From contig SMMW01000592.1 of NCBI GenBank assembly GCA_004794655.1, forward strand, positions 496,001-560,000: a DNA stretch of 64,000 bases, given 5' to 3'. Source of the stretch: Marisa cornuarietis. Lineage: Eukaryota; Mollusca; Gastropoda; Architaenioglossa; Ampullariidae. This document shows positions 24,051 to 38,161 of the stretch, piece after piece; position 1 is the first letter of the stretch; each line of letters starts with the position of its first letter. The position numbers and the translations under genes are program-made. Under the pieces are notes generated by a model. That model worked only from the letters and a program-made list of their open reading frames with translations, did no database searches and was not told the origin of the DNA.

Positions 24051-27000
24051 AGTTCAGATGTACACTTTAATAATGTGTTGTACTGAACTTTTCTTTCAGT
24101 GCACACTGGTCAAAGATTGAAATGCTTTTATCAGTCTTGTTCACCCACTTGAAGCACAGAATCGCAAAGGGCTTGAGTCAGTATGACTATGTGCCGACTC
24201 TCAAATGTTTGTGGCTAAAAATGCAGAGATGCCAGCAGACTTTGCAGGCAATGCATGTTGATGTCTTGGATGCAGTTTAAGTGGTGGAGGCAGCAGCATT
24301 GTGTAGAGGTAGTCTTTTTAAAGAATTAAACAAGAAAGGTTTCTGGGCTCAAATGTCCACTCAGCTTTCATGTTTTATGTGGCTCGATCTGATATACAAG
24401 TTTGTTTTTATAAAGAAAAAGACTATTAGCACACTGTGCTTTCAGCTTGAACATAGTCATTTTGAAGACGACACCTATCTCTCTCTCCCCCCCCCCCCAT
24501 TCACTCGTTCCCAAAGAAATCATGTTTTTTGATTTTAAAGCTTGTTTTTGAAAAAGAAAATTGGCATTTTCTCTATCGTGCTTGATGATAACTGAGATGG
24601 TGGTGGTAAGGTAATAAGAGCATTGGTCACCACTTGGGAGGGACTTGAAATTAGTATTTTTTGTTCATGGAATGAATATCCGAGAAAACTGTCATGAGCG
24701 TGGACAAATCTTTAATCCTGTTGCCTTTCACAAGTGTAACAGCTTGCAGGCTTAGCCATAACCAGGTCCAACATGCTGGATGTCAATCTGTGTTAGACCA
24801 AAACACTGCAGTGCATTCCCATTCTATTGGGATAAAAGAAAAAAACTTCTCAGGACTTGAATGTATTAAACACTTACCCTTGTAAGGTTTATCAACCAAC
24901 ATACAACCTTTCCCACTCTTTTTATGGGCGGATGGTGGTTGGGGTACTGGCAGTTTTATCTGTTGTACAGTCCCAGCTTTCTTTGTTTACCATGATGGAT
25001 TTAAAATAGTTCTTTTGTTTGGTGTGGTGGCTTGTTCATTTTTGCTTTTAAAGACTAGGGTTTAGATAAAGATGCAGATAGTGAATCTTAATTAAAACCT
25101 CACTCAAGGTGTCCATGGAAAGAGCGAGTTGTGGCACAACTTCCCATTTCCCCTGAACTGTTTTTTTTAGGGTGTGATGGAAAGATAGTGCCTAATGCTT
25201 TTTAAAATTGTGAATAATTAAAAATTGTAAACATTTGACAATATTTTTCTTGTCACCTTGCCTAATCTCTGAAGTCTGAAGTTTCTGAGTTGTTAATCTA
25301 GATCTCATTATTTTATCATATATCTGGCAACTGTTGCAAGGACTCAGAAGGAAAAGTTAAAAATTCACTTCATTCTCCCACTCTCAAGCAGGCGATTTTT
25401 TTTTACCTTTGGCAACAATACTTCTGAAAAAATAAGCTGGCTACCAAAGAGATGGAAGTCTCATTTGTAGCAATGCCATAACGGTCTTGCATGATTTAAT
25501 AGCCTATGTATAAATTAAAAAAAATCCCGTAGGAGGTTTATTGGTGGCAGCGTCTGCGGTATATGTTACTACCAAAGTCAACTTGATCTGTGATTAAGGT
25601 GGAACACGCGAAGGTAAGCAGTCATACAGTGTGCATGCACCGGCACAACTTCGGAAGGGGTCAAATTCAGTCACTAACGCTTAGCTTAGCAGTCAGCTAA
25701 AATCGTTATAAAAGCACCTAGCACTCTGCATCAGGACGGCATGGCTAACGCAAACGATAGTTGTTCAGATTACATGCACCTACTAAGCCGCGTGCAGAAA
25801 CAAATTTGCACGCACATGCGCACCAACCGTCTGCAGCTGATTGTATTGACTGCCAGAAGTGCACATATGCAAGTGTCACCGTCGTTCATCGAGCGAGATA
25901 CGGCAACTCTTTTCAATACCTACGATGGTACGTTTTTAATCACTACTATTATTGGTGGTAAATTACCATTAAAATGGCTGCTGTTCTCGTGATCTTTATT
26001 TGAGAAGGCGTGTGCACTTATTTCCTGAGAGATTCTCGACGCACGCTCACTGGCTATGCACTCCCATCTTTGGTGGGTGGGTTTGAGTTGGTCGCATGTC
26101 AACTCCCTTCCCACCACTCGCCACAAGGTTATCTTCTCTAGGCCAGTAGGCAGAGTCGCCACGTACGACAATTGGTCTTGGGAGAGAGAAGGCTAGTTCG
26201 GGAAGTTACTCCGTAATGGTGTTCCACAGGATAGTATGAGTAGGATGGAAAAAGAGACGTAGATGTTGGCAGTCCCTCAAATGATGATCGAGCGGTAAAA
26301 CAAGCTAAGAGAAAATATCTTTTCGTCTCCGGCGCACACAACTAAATATAAAATTTGCGCGCATGCACGTGCATTAATACAGAGACGGAGACAAGTGCTC
26401 ACCCACCAAAACAACTGTTATGAAGTTGAAAATACGATGTCATACAACTTCTACAACGTTTATTGTACTTTCTTCTTCAGTAGGCTTCAAGACTACACGT
26501 TTGAATGAACCTTAAGTTACCAGAGGGAAAAGTTCAGATCTGGTATGTCTCTGCAGTCAACTTCTGGATTTCTGGAGAATAAAAAACATTGAGATACTCA
26601 GTGCATGTGGCCTTTTTTGCATGTTAGTCACCTTCTGACATCTAACTTAATATCAGGATGTCGAGACAATATTGATGAATAAGAGGGCAAGATCTCTTCG
26701 GCCAAATGGATTTCCCATTGAACAAATGAATACTCACACGTTAACTTTCAATATTTACGATAAGGCAAACAAGCAGATTAATACAAAACAAAAACCCAAA
26801 AGAAAATACTTTTATCTTAAATCGCTTTTTCGAAATCGGATGCTGAACCCAAAATCAGAAGTGAAGTTAGTACCGCGGATTTCAATGAAGTAGTGTCAGG
26901 AGACAGTATTTACCGTTGTAAATCGTGAAGAAAGAACGCCTTTTTCTGGATCCTTGCGATCTCCGAGTTTCGGCATATAATATTTGCTATGGTGATCGTC

Positions 27001-27108
27001 TGTATGCTTTGTATTTGAGCTGTTCACAAATAAATGTCATTAAAAGATTAATACGATAGATTTATTATTTCGCAGGTATATTACCGGATACACATCCAGT
27101 GACACCGG
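24051..27108. other. 3' UTR of PA2G4 and intergenic DNA
   Basis: Directly after the PA2G4 stop lies its probable 3' UTR (24051 to an unplaced end). A poly-C run occurs at about 24487-24500. From 25550 to 26350 base composition is more balanced, with more CpG than the surroundings, but no exon is recognised. AATAAA is present on the minus strand near 27060-27066 and could be the polyadenylation signal of the peroxidase gene that ends at 27109. Confidence 0.5.
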
Positions 27109-27546
27109 CTATGTTGAGGATGGCGAGGCTTCATTTTGTAAGCACAGTATAAACCACGGAGTTATATAAACAGACGGCCAACCTACTCTTACATCCATGT
27201 AACTCCGTGGTATAAACTGTGACTGATAGTGGTCACATACTATGCACGAAGAAAAAAAGAAAGAGAAATTGAGGAAGGGAGAAGTTCCTCGCTTGCCTTT
27301 TGTGAAGCCAGCTGCAGAATCTTGGATATCGTAGAAAAATCGATCACCTTCACGAAAGTTCTGAAACTGTTTTCCGATTAAGTAGGCGAAGGTTGGACCC
27401 ACTTCTCCACCGCGAACTCGTTTCTCTGCCATCCCTCCCAGGAACAGATCCACGTCACGTAGAGATCTGCAGTCAGAGACAGGCCCTTCGTGACCTCAGC
27501 TGAAACCGACCTTGTTTCTCGATTCACTGACACTTTGCTTTTTTTA

Positions 27547-27616
<70 letters not shown>

Positions 27617-30600
27617 CGTAAATCAGCTTTATGATCGCATTCTTCTTATCGCATGCACTAAAGTACACTATTCATCTTCAGTGAACTCCTCTGATGCAAC
27701 GGTCGGCCTATGAGGAACAAAGAAAGCTGGGGTTGGATGCATCATGCATGAAACGGACCAGCAGACTAAAGTACGAAACTTCAGGCAAAAAGACGGACAC
27801 AGAGGTTCCTGGCCTTTTTTCTTTTCTTTAATTTAACCTGTGATTTTTCTTCTTCATTCTGCTTCAAAGAACGTCCTACCGGTGCACCGCTAAAGAAGAC
27901 AAGGGAAAAAAATAGATAGCCTTGCTTCTGTCAGCAGTCCTACCTGTACAATTCTTTCATCTGTAGTTTCACCTGTAAATCTTACCTGTACACCTTGCCG
28001 ACGCAGCTGGGGAGACGAAGCTTACGTCTGTAGCGAGACACTCCGAAGGCGTCCATACCTTGTAGCATGTACTGGTAGTAGGGCGGCAACCCGTGGTCGC
28101 GACCCCGCTGCATGTTCCTGGCCATCAGGTCCGAACTTTCGCCTGGGTGGTCCACCCCGAAGAAGAGGAACTCGGAGACGCCCTCGGAAAACCTGTCGTC
28201 CGTCTTTTGTCCGGCATTGGTCAGCAGGCTGCTGAGCAGACTCGCAAGGGTCTTTTCACCTGACACGAATCAGCGGCAATGGTGAGATTTGTTAAAGTCA
28301 CGCCACCATTTGACAAGCAGAAAACCAGGTTTACTTTCTAGGAAGAAAAGGCACTTTAAATTCTGGTTCGATCGAGATGATAAAGTAGTTTTAAGGGGAT
28401 AGGGTTTCGACAACTTGCTTTAGTGACATATTGTCGATCTTTTCAGTTGGTTTGCTGAGCTCTCCTGTCAAAAGAGACTAGTAAAAGTGTCCTCTGCCAT
28501 CGTGTTGAAGGAGACGAGAAGGATATTCAAGTTTAAATGGCTAATGTTGATGTCCTGTTCTCAGGAAGACCAGACGACCAGCACTCTGAAGGAGTAACAC
28601 TACTCATCAATAGGAAAACTGAAAAGACACTGCTGGAATGGAAGCCTAATGGACCCAAGCTTCTGAGACCAAGATTCCATTCAAAGTACACCAAGCTGAC
28701 AGTGCTAGTTTCCTATGCACTAACAGAAGACTCCGAGGCAGAAGACAAGGATGCTTTTTACGATCAGCTCCAGGCAGCCACGGAGAGCGTCCGAGCCCAT
28801 GATATGTTGCTCATCACCGGTGATCTCAGTGCCAAGATGGGAAGTGACAATACCTGCAGGGAGCATATCATGGACAAGCACGGAATTGGAAACATTCAAT
28901 GACAACGGAGAGAGACTGGCAGACTTTTGTGCAGAAAACAATTTACTGATTGGAGGTACACTCTTCCAACACAACGACGTCCACAAGGCAACGTGGACAT
29001 CACCAGACGAGATCACAAAGAACCAGAGAGACCATGTCATCATCAACTGAAGATTAAGGAGCTCACTTCAAGTTGTCAGAGCCTACAGAGGAGCAGACGT
29101 TGCCAGTGACCACACTCTTGTGATAGCCGCAGTTTCTCTGAAGCTACGTCGATCGCGAGGAAAACAGGCACGTCAGCAGAGAGTGGACTCCGCAGACTGA
29201 AAGACCCAGCCACCAAACGAGCCTTTGTAGTGGAAGTAAAGAACAGGTTCCAGGCACTCGGGGACCAACAGGAGATGACCTTAGAGGACTTCAATCGAGT
29301 CTTACAGGAAACAGGAGAGAAAATACTTGGCTTCAAACGGAAAAAGAAAGAACAGTGGATCAGAGAAGAGACATGGAAGAGGATAGAAGAGAGAAAGTCA
29401 ACAACACCAGATCTAAACGTCTGAAGGAACAACACAGACAAAGATATACAGAAATAAACAAAGATGTAAAGAAGAGAAACTGGCAGATGAAGCAGAAGAG
29501 GCAGCAGGAAAAAATGACCTGAAGACACTGTATAAAATCAATAAACAGCCAAACAACAGGTTCAAAAACAGTGAAGTGCCAGTGAAAGACATGAACAGAA
29601 ATGTTGTCCAGGAAGAGGCAGAAAAACTACAGCGCTGGAGGGAACATTTTGAGTCAGTTCTGAACAGACCAGACCCCCCCCCCACCTTCAGCTCGCAGAC
29701 ATCCAGCCAGCAGATACAGACCTTGACATCTGCACAGACCCGCCAAGCCTGGAAGACTTGACAGCAGCAATCAAGGCAATGAAAAGCGGCAAAGGACCAG
29801 AGGCAGATGGAATAACAGCAGAGATGTTGAAAGCAGATGTGAATGTGACAGCTCCCATGTTGATTGAAATCTTCAGGCAAGTTTGGGAATCAGGACAGAT
29901 CCCCGATGCGTGAAAGACAGGGCTCATCTTCAAGTTACCCAATAAAGGAGACTGCAATAACTGGAGGGGTATAACACTTCTTTCCCTCACCAGCAAGGTC
30001 TTCAGCAAGATTGTTTTGTCAAGACTGACGGCAACTGTTGAGAAAGACCTCCGGCCTCAGCAAGCAGGATTTCGGCCTGGACGATCCTGCTCTGAACTCT
30101 TTTTCACTCTGCATCAGATTCTGGAGCAGAGCAACGAGTGGAACACACCACTTCATCGACCTGGAGAAGGCTTTTGACAGCATCCACCGCGAGTCCTTAT
30201 GGAAGATCCTGAGGCATTACGGAGTCCCTGCAAAACTTGTCCAGGTCGTTGCAATGCTGTACAGCGATTTCAAATCTCAGGTGGTCTGTGACATGGAGCT
30301 CACAGCCCCCTTCAACGTCAGTACTGGGGTGAAGCAGGGCTGCATTCTGTCGCCGTTCCTGTTCATCCTGGCCATGGACTGGATCATGAAGAATTCCACC
30401 GACAGAGAGAGGAGAGGGATCAAATGGACCCTGACTTTGACAGCAACAAAAATGCTAGAAGACTTGGACTTTGCTGATGACATTGCCCTGTTGTCACACC
30501 GCCACCAAGACATGCAGGAGAAAACAAATGCCTTCTCAGAAACAGCTGGAAACCTTGGCTTGAAGGTCAGCGCAAAGAAAACGAAAAGTATGAGAGTGAA

Positions 30601-31201
30601 CGCCAGAGTCCAAGACAACATCAAACTAAATGGAGAAGAGATTGAGGAAGTTGACAGTTTTACCTATCTTGGGTCCAAGGTGTCAAACACCGGGGATGCA
30701 GAGGTGGAGATTCGAGCCCGACTGGCGGAAGGCAAAAAACATCACAGAAGACCAAGCTGAGAATCTTCAAGTCAAATGTGATCAGCACCCTCCTTTAAGG
30801 ATGAGAATCATAGAAGATGACCAAAAACATCGGTAACAGGCTTGAAGTCTTCCAAAACAGATGCCTCAGGGCTCAGGCGTATATTTAACATCTTTTGGCC
30901 AAACACCATCACCATTGAAGAACTCCACCGAAGAACTGAAACCGAGTCCATCACCACGCAGGTTCAACAAAGGCGTTGGCGATGGATTGGACATGTGCTC
31001 CGCCAGCAGACAGCAGACAGCAGACCTCTCCAGAATCGCCCTACGATGGACTCCAGACGGCCGAAGAAAACGAGGCCGCCCAAAGGAAACCTGGAGAATG
31101 AAAGGAAAGGGCTGGACATGGGGTCGCCTGGAGCGGGTTTCAGCCGATCGACATCAGTGGCTGGCTCTGGTTGAGGCCTTATGTGCAACTAGCATGAAGA
31201 G

Positions 31202-31233
<32 letters not shown>

Positions 31234-34200
31234 TCGCAGACTTCTATGATTTCTTCTGTAGTTGATGTAGTCACTAGCAACACGATGTCACTTTTTGGAG
31301 TCACATCGAGTCTTTGGGACAAGGACCGTTAGCATATGGACTACAAGAAGAGCAGGACTGTTTGACAACAAGCGCTATATGGGAGGAGCTAGAGAAGGGG
31401 TAACTATAGATTCCGAGAAATGCAAATCCAGCTTTAGGCTGATCAGATGAGTTTTTAAATCAGAACAAACATCAGATTTCTTGAATCTAGCACAGACTAG
31501 GAATGAACACTAGATTAGGACGCGATTTTAGAGTCAGGTGCACAAGGTGTAGCTGTTGACTTCAGAAGATAATGTAGACGCAGAATTCTTGCAGCTTTTG
31601 TCCCAAAAGGCGAACTGAGTCATCAGTGAGCCTCACTTTTGTCTCTGGCACTTAGTAGCACTAATAGACGAGGCCAGAACTGTTCTCCGTGAATGTTATT
31701 TATTTGAAGTGAGAAATGTACAAAATGTATCACATAAAATATACAAAAGCATACTATCATTGAAAATATCAGTTACATGCTGACAGGTGCAGGTAAAATG
31801 CTTGTTTAATAACCGTCCAACCTTCGGCATGCTAACATACATCGATCTTGCATTTCAGTTGTCAAGTGTCACTGGTATGCAAAATGTTACGACTTTGAGA
31901 AACTGCTTAATATGACTTTATCAAAGTGTCATAAATCTTTCCGAGAAAGGCGCCTTAACCTGGAGGAGAGTGCGCGTAATCGTGGAATATGTGACCAGAG
32001 TACCCTCACCTGCCCAACAAGCTATTGGTACCTGATTATTACAAGAGAGTAGAGACAGCAGGAGAAGAAACTGGGTTTCTGCACATACCGTGTTCTAAAC
32101 TGACCAACGTCACTATGGAATCTTTTGCATTTGTATCTTAAATTTCTAAAAACTTTGAATTTTTACAATGATGTTTAATAATAAAGAATGTGTTTGTGTA
32201 AATAACTAATTTTCTTATTATCGACTGAGTACTCTTGAAACGAATTCCCCAACCCCATATTTTTATATGATATATCAACCTGCAATATATTTTTTAAATA
32301 CAAATTCCTGTGTACCTTGTTTGTAGACCAGGTCCGGCCTAAAGTACATGTTTTTAATCGGAACTGTAAAGTCGCCGTGCTGGATGAAAAATTCATTGTT
32401 GATCTGGGAGTGACCGAAGCGGTTTGCTGACGTCGTGAAGCTGTTGATGGTAGTAGGATTTAGATTCGGGTTGTACCTGCGCAGACGTTGGGCATTTACA
32501 GGCTTTAAATGACCATAAAGTTAAAAAAAAAATATGAGGAAGAGATAAGTAAAAGAAGTCAGAGAGACACATGCAAACAATAATATGAACAGAAACCACG
32601 AAAACCAAGGAATGTATGAAACTAGAGATGTCAAGAATGCCCACGAAAATACACTTTAGGGTCCCATCCATCACTCGAATTGGTTATAATCGAGACAACG
32701 GAATCGTACCGATAGCATATTTCTAATATCGGAGTTTTCTGACCGGTTCTTGCATACTGATGTTTGTATACATTTATCGGGAAAACGAAAGAAGACCGTT
32801 CACGCAGGTCAGGCCTGTCGTCTAAAAATTTTTTTTTATACTCTTGTAGTCCTTTAAAGTCAGCAAAGAATGACATCAGTACTCTACGTACTCCTACCAT
32901 ACGACATCTGCTACCACCACCACTACCCTAGCGACTCCGGCCCTAATGTACAGCCGTTGCTACCTTTCACTACGAGTGTTGCTGCTACAGCTAATGGTAG
33001 TAGTGGTCCTTCCCCACATGCCTTGGCGCAGTACTGCCCGAGTAAAGCTGCTGCAAATATTATTCTACTGTTACTAAAATTCCTGCTACTTCTTCAGTAT
33101 CAGAGTGACGTCATGAGAATAGGGCTGAACATTGATACATGGCCCGGAGAAGAAGATCGTACTTCGCGGGGCTGTTCAGGCGGAAGAAGTTCATGACCCA
33201 GGGCCCGAGGATGATGGGAAGGTACTCGCTGTACAACACATGCTGCATCTCCGCGATGAGGATTCTGCGTGCTTCCTGGAAAAGCCTCTCGTCGTCCCAG
33301 TCGTCATGGCGACTTCGCAGCATGTCAGCCAGGCGGTTGTGCTCGCGATGCCAGATGAGGTGCATGGCGGTCAGTCCAGGAAACACGTTGACCCTCGTGT
33401 CCCCTGAAGTGAGATATTTTTCCTAACCATTTTGTCGCTTGGAGTGAGATTTTAATCTTTAGCTGACCTTTTTTGTCCCTTCGCGTGAAATATTATCTTT
33501 TGTGACCTGGAGTAAGAATTTTTTAAAACAAATCTGATCCTTTTGTAACCCGGAGTGACACATACATATTTGACCCCTCTTTGTCATCTGGAGTAAGATA
33601 TATTTTATCTGACCCTTGAGCCTGTTGCCAAATAAAGTAGGACATGCTTCTCCTGACCCTGTCTTGCGTAATCTACTATCCCTTGTGACGGATATTACAT
33701 TTATCTAAACCTGTTGTAAGCGATAGTATTATTTAAAATATTTAAATTAAATATTTATTTTAAACAGAGAAAAGAAAAGAAGGCATAAAGCAGGTAAAAA
33801 AAAAAAAAATCACAACACGAAAAAAGGGATGGGCACAATGATGGTTTGATGGTCAAACGGAAAGACGGAGAGCACAGGTTGGCAAGCGAACAAATGATGA
33901 AACAGGTCGCATCTGTACTCGGGGCATGACTTTACGAAACGTAGCACGTACCCGTTCTGTGGTGAGCGAGCCGTCTTTCCCTGATATGAAATGAAGCAGT
34001 CGTGACAGTAACAGGCAAAACAGTAGATAACACGAGTCATACTACGGCCGCGGTGCATGTTTTACACGTGGGGCCGTAGTTATGAAGTAGAGATATCTTT
34101 ACCTCAGAGGTCTTTTTTTGTTGTTGTTGTTGTTTTTGGACTGGAAGTATTTCGGGGTCTTGCTATGGAAAACAGGCGCAGACGATGGTTGTCATCTGAT

Positions 34201-37200
34201 AATCTAGATGCACCGTCACGCGTACGGTCCGCAGCTATGGTTACAAACGAATGTCTAGCATTGTAGATAAAGCAAATTCTGTGTCTGATTCATAAGTACG
34301 ACTCTTGACTGTTCCTGTAGTTACTTACGCTTACTGAGTGATGCAGCCATGTTAAGACACAATGTTTAAAGTTGAGGACAACAGTTCGGGCTATCGAACT
34401 TCTGATGCTGCAATCTACTCCTGCCCCTCTACCTCCTACCTAATCACCACTATTTTTCGACTCAGCGTCTCGCTCCTACTCAGAAACAGAAGCACTACGA
34501 CCGCCACCTTGACCAACAGGTAATCTTACAATCTATCGTTCTTACTCTCTATTTCATTTGTTCACTACAGTCTCCATTGAATGCTATAGGTTTATCAGGG
34601 TGCAAAAATGCTTGTCGATTAAGAGGGGTGAGCTCAGTTCAGGATACAATCAAATAAATCCATAACATTCTCGAAATACAAGCACACAAACATCAGTATA
34701 CGTGGAAATGCCCAACTTCACTAATGAATAGGCCTTCATCATTACGGTTACAGACAATAGAAGAACTAGGAAAAGGTGTTTACCATTTAGCGGCATCCAG
34801 CTCTTTCGTGACGTCACAGCTTTTGACCTTTTATCTAAGCATGGAAATGTCGGTAGGTTTCTACGAAGGGAGGAGGGAAAGTATGCTCTATGGTCTGACA
34901 AAAATTCTTACTGAGCAACATCCCGTTGTTTGAAAAATAAAATGCAGTCTGGGAAGAAAGATTTGTTCAGGCTGTTGGACATTATGTGAGTCAGTCAAAC
35001 GAACTATGCTCTCTATACATGCTGTACAGTCTATAATTATGCAACACTATATACTCCCTACATACTATACACACGCGGCTACCCGTGTGCATAGTGTAGA
35101 TGTGCAAGCACGGCGCATTTGTACCGCAGGCTCGCCCAGTCTGCTGCTTGCACGACAGGTCTGTCGGGAGACTAAAGTCAAATAGGTTGTGAAGGATGTC
35201 TACAGACACGCTTTACCTGCTAGAGGACAGGCGCCCGTATGACTGGCGACCATACATTTCTGTTTTGTACTCAGAGGTAACATGTTTCCCGCAGACAATG
35301 TCAGGTGACCTGAAAAAAATTATCGAGAGTAAAAAATAGGCTTCTTTGGGGAAGACAGACTCTTTTCTCGTTCATTAACAAGCACTCGTCATCCCAAACG
35401 TTCCAAGGCACGAACCACCACCACCACCACCACCACCACCACCACCACCACCACCACCACCACCACCACCACCACCACCATTTCAAATCAACGCCTGTCA
35501 TGACGCATGCAGGTAAACAGCAGCAAACAAGGATGGACGTACCGCTTGTCCATGCTCTAAGTGCATTGCTGGCGTTCAGGCTCGACCCATATACAGTGGA
35601 GGCGTCCACAAACGACGTCGCGGAGTTGATCTGCTGGGCCACACCTACCACAATGTCACAGGCATCAGCACCATTCTCACATCTACAACCATACGATAGG
35701 TGTGAACACCGTGCCCACACCTAATACCGTGTCACAGAGATCTGCACCATTCTCAGTCCTACCTTCGTCATAAAGATCATAAGAATTACCGCTTCACTGA
35801 AAATATCCGCGAAGACGACGTTATAATTACTGCCACAAGCTTGCTTTTTATTTTAATCATTCACTGGGAACGGAAAATGGGAAAGGGGACGAGTGGTCTG
35901 CGTAGGAGTGAGTTGGTGGGTGCGTGGATGCGAGGGTCTCACGATGGTCGCTTTTTCTTTGATGTAACGGCGACACCGAGAGGTTCCGCTTGTGAAATTA
36001 TGGGCCGAGGCTTGTGATTTCTGCTGCTCTGTTATATTCGTTCTGTAGTATTCTTCCCCTTTGCAGAGCCGGGGAACCTGGCGGTTTTGACCGACGTTAA
36101 GTCCTGGTCAAACTTAATGTGTAAAGCCCTGACCATACTTATTAAAAGAAAATAAATCTGTTCCCTTGAAAACCTTTTAAGGAGTCTGAGTCAGTTTTTA
36201 TGTCTTTGAGCCTATAATTTTTTTAAATAATTTTTGTGAGTGATCAAAAATATATTGTTCTCTTCGTATTGTGAAATGGCTGAATGTAGATTATTAACTG
36301 CGGAATATTTGATTAGTAGTGTCGTAAATTTAGAGTTGAATGCTCCTTAGTTTTTAAGGACTCTAACTTTATATCCAGTGTTTGTTTGTTTGTTTGATTA
36401 TTTATTTCTTATATTCAGATTGTTGTTGGTGTCTTTACCTCGTCCTAAAACCATTGTAGAGTGTACAGGTGACAGTCAATAAAAAAAGCAACTTCTTAAA
36501 GACTCACCATTCTTGTCCAACACAAAAAGTGAGCGGGTGAGGGGAATGCATTTGTTGAAATATCGGTCGTCCTCTGGCACTGGTATAGGAAAGCAGGGGC
36601 CCCTGCACATGCGCACACATGTAGTTGTTATAGAAACACCTGCATACTACTTACTTACCAACTAAATAGCTATCCACCCACCCACCGAAGGAAGGAAGGA
36701 ACGAACAGCGTAAGGTGATTAGCTGTTTATAATCTAGGGTACTTTTCAGATCGAGTCGTAGACAGTAAGAATATGTGTGGACTTAAGGATTGTTTCAGAA
36801 GAATTACTTTTTTTTTATCGTTTTGCCGATGGGTGTATAATGTGTAAACTTTTTCATTGCAAATAAAATGTTCCTACTATTTAATCAAAGGCTTTGTAGA
36901 AAAGTCTTCATCGAATCTGTGATATGTCCACTGTCTTGATCTCATAATGTGGACTCGATTAGGAGTCAGTTCATTGTTTCTTCAGAAGTAGCATTTTCGC
37001 TGTCAATGTTTAAAAAAATTGACTTACGAACTAATGTACTGTTTCACTGTTGTCGCAGAAATCAAATTTTCACTTATAATAACATGGACCTATTTAAAAC
37101 TATATACTTTGTAAATTTCCAGTAGTTATTGCCCATGTGGCTCCCATTTATTTTGGCTCTAATTACACTTTGAAAGCACTGAATTGGCGGGTCCAGTCGT

Positions 37201-38084
37201 GGATTGGATATACCTAACTATGGCTATACTTTAATGGTCAACCAAAACGTAAAGGAATCTGACAAATAAGAGGCTAGTGATATGTTAAGTACATATTTTT
37301 ATTTTAAAAAAGGGTTCTAGTAATCCTCAGACGTATTCTTTGTAGTCGGTATTTCTTGGCAGCATCTAACTATTTAAAAGAAGTTGACATTAATTTTTAT
37401 TTTTAAACTAAAACAGCAGACCCCCTTCAATTGACGGAAACTACCGATTATAGACGGTTGTCATAATAATCCAGAGACGATTCTACAATCTCTAACCACC
37501 TATTTTCGCATCTCGTCTTTTTTAGCCAAGACTGTTCGGAGAAGGGACTCAGTACCTACAGCAAATGTAAATAATCTTTGACTTGTGGGAGAGTTCTGTT
37601 TCATGCTTCAAAATGTTATGTTTGCAAAAGTTGTTGAATGTACTGCTTTACATCTTTTGTCTTTGAATTAAATCCTTGAGAACCATAGAGTTTTTACCTA
37701 TACACAAATTGAAATATGTTCAAACAATTTTTTAATTCATAAAAAGTACAATTTTGAACCCATTTTGAAGAATAAAATGGAATATATTTACAATTCCAAG
37801 TGAATAAGATTTCTGTTGGTACAGATCTTATATATCTTGATGAAAATCACTGGTCCATACTACCCATAGTTAAATTTCCAATGTGTTAAGGTAAAGAATA
37901 CTTACCCATTGTACATGTCTGGGTGAAACCCATCTTTATTTAGACCTTTGCAGCAGTCTGTACCTGGACCAAACAAAAAATGTAAAAATAGTTTCTGAGC
38001 ATGCATAACACGTTGCATAACGTCGCATTCAATTTATAGAAACACCAAATCAATGTGGGGGGGGGGGAACTTACTTTTCTACGC

Positions 38085-38161
<77 letters not shown>

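Noticed and set aside
27378..27668. Open frame with a poly-serine run
   Set aside because: It is the (ATG)n microsatellite read on the minus strand. The conserved peroxidase exon here is in another frame and begins at 27466.
35320..35500. Poly-tryptophan coding extension of peroxidase exon 6
   Set aside because: The exon ends at a GCG|GTACGT donor at 35543. The next exon continues the family sequence in phase, so the (TGG)n is intronic.
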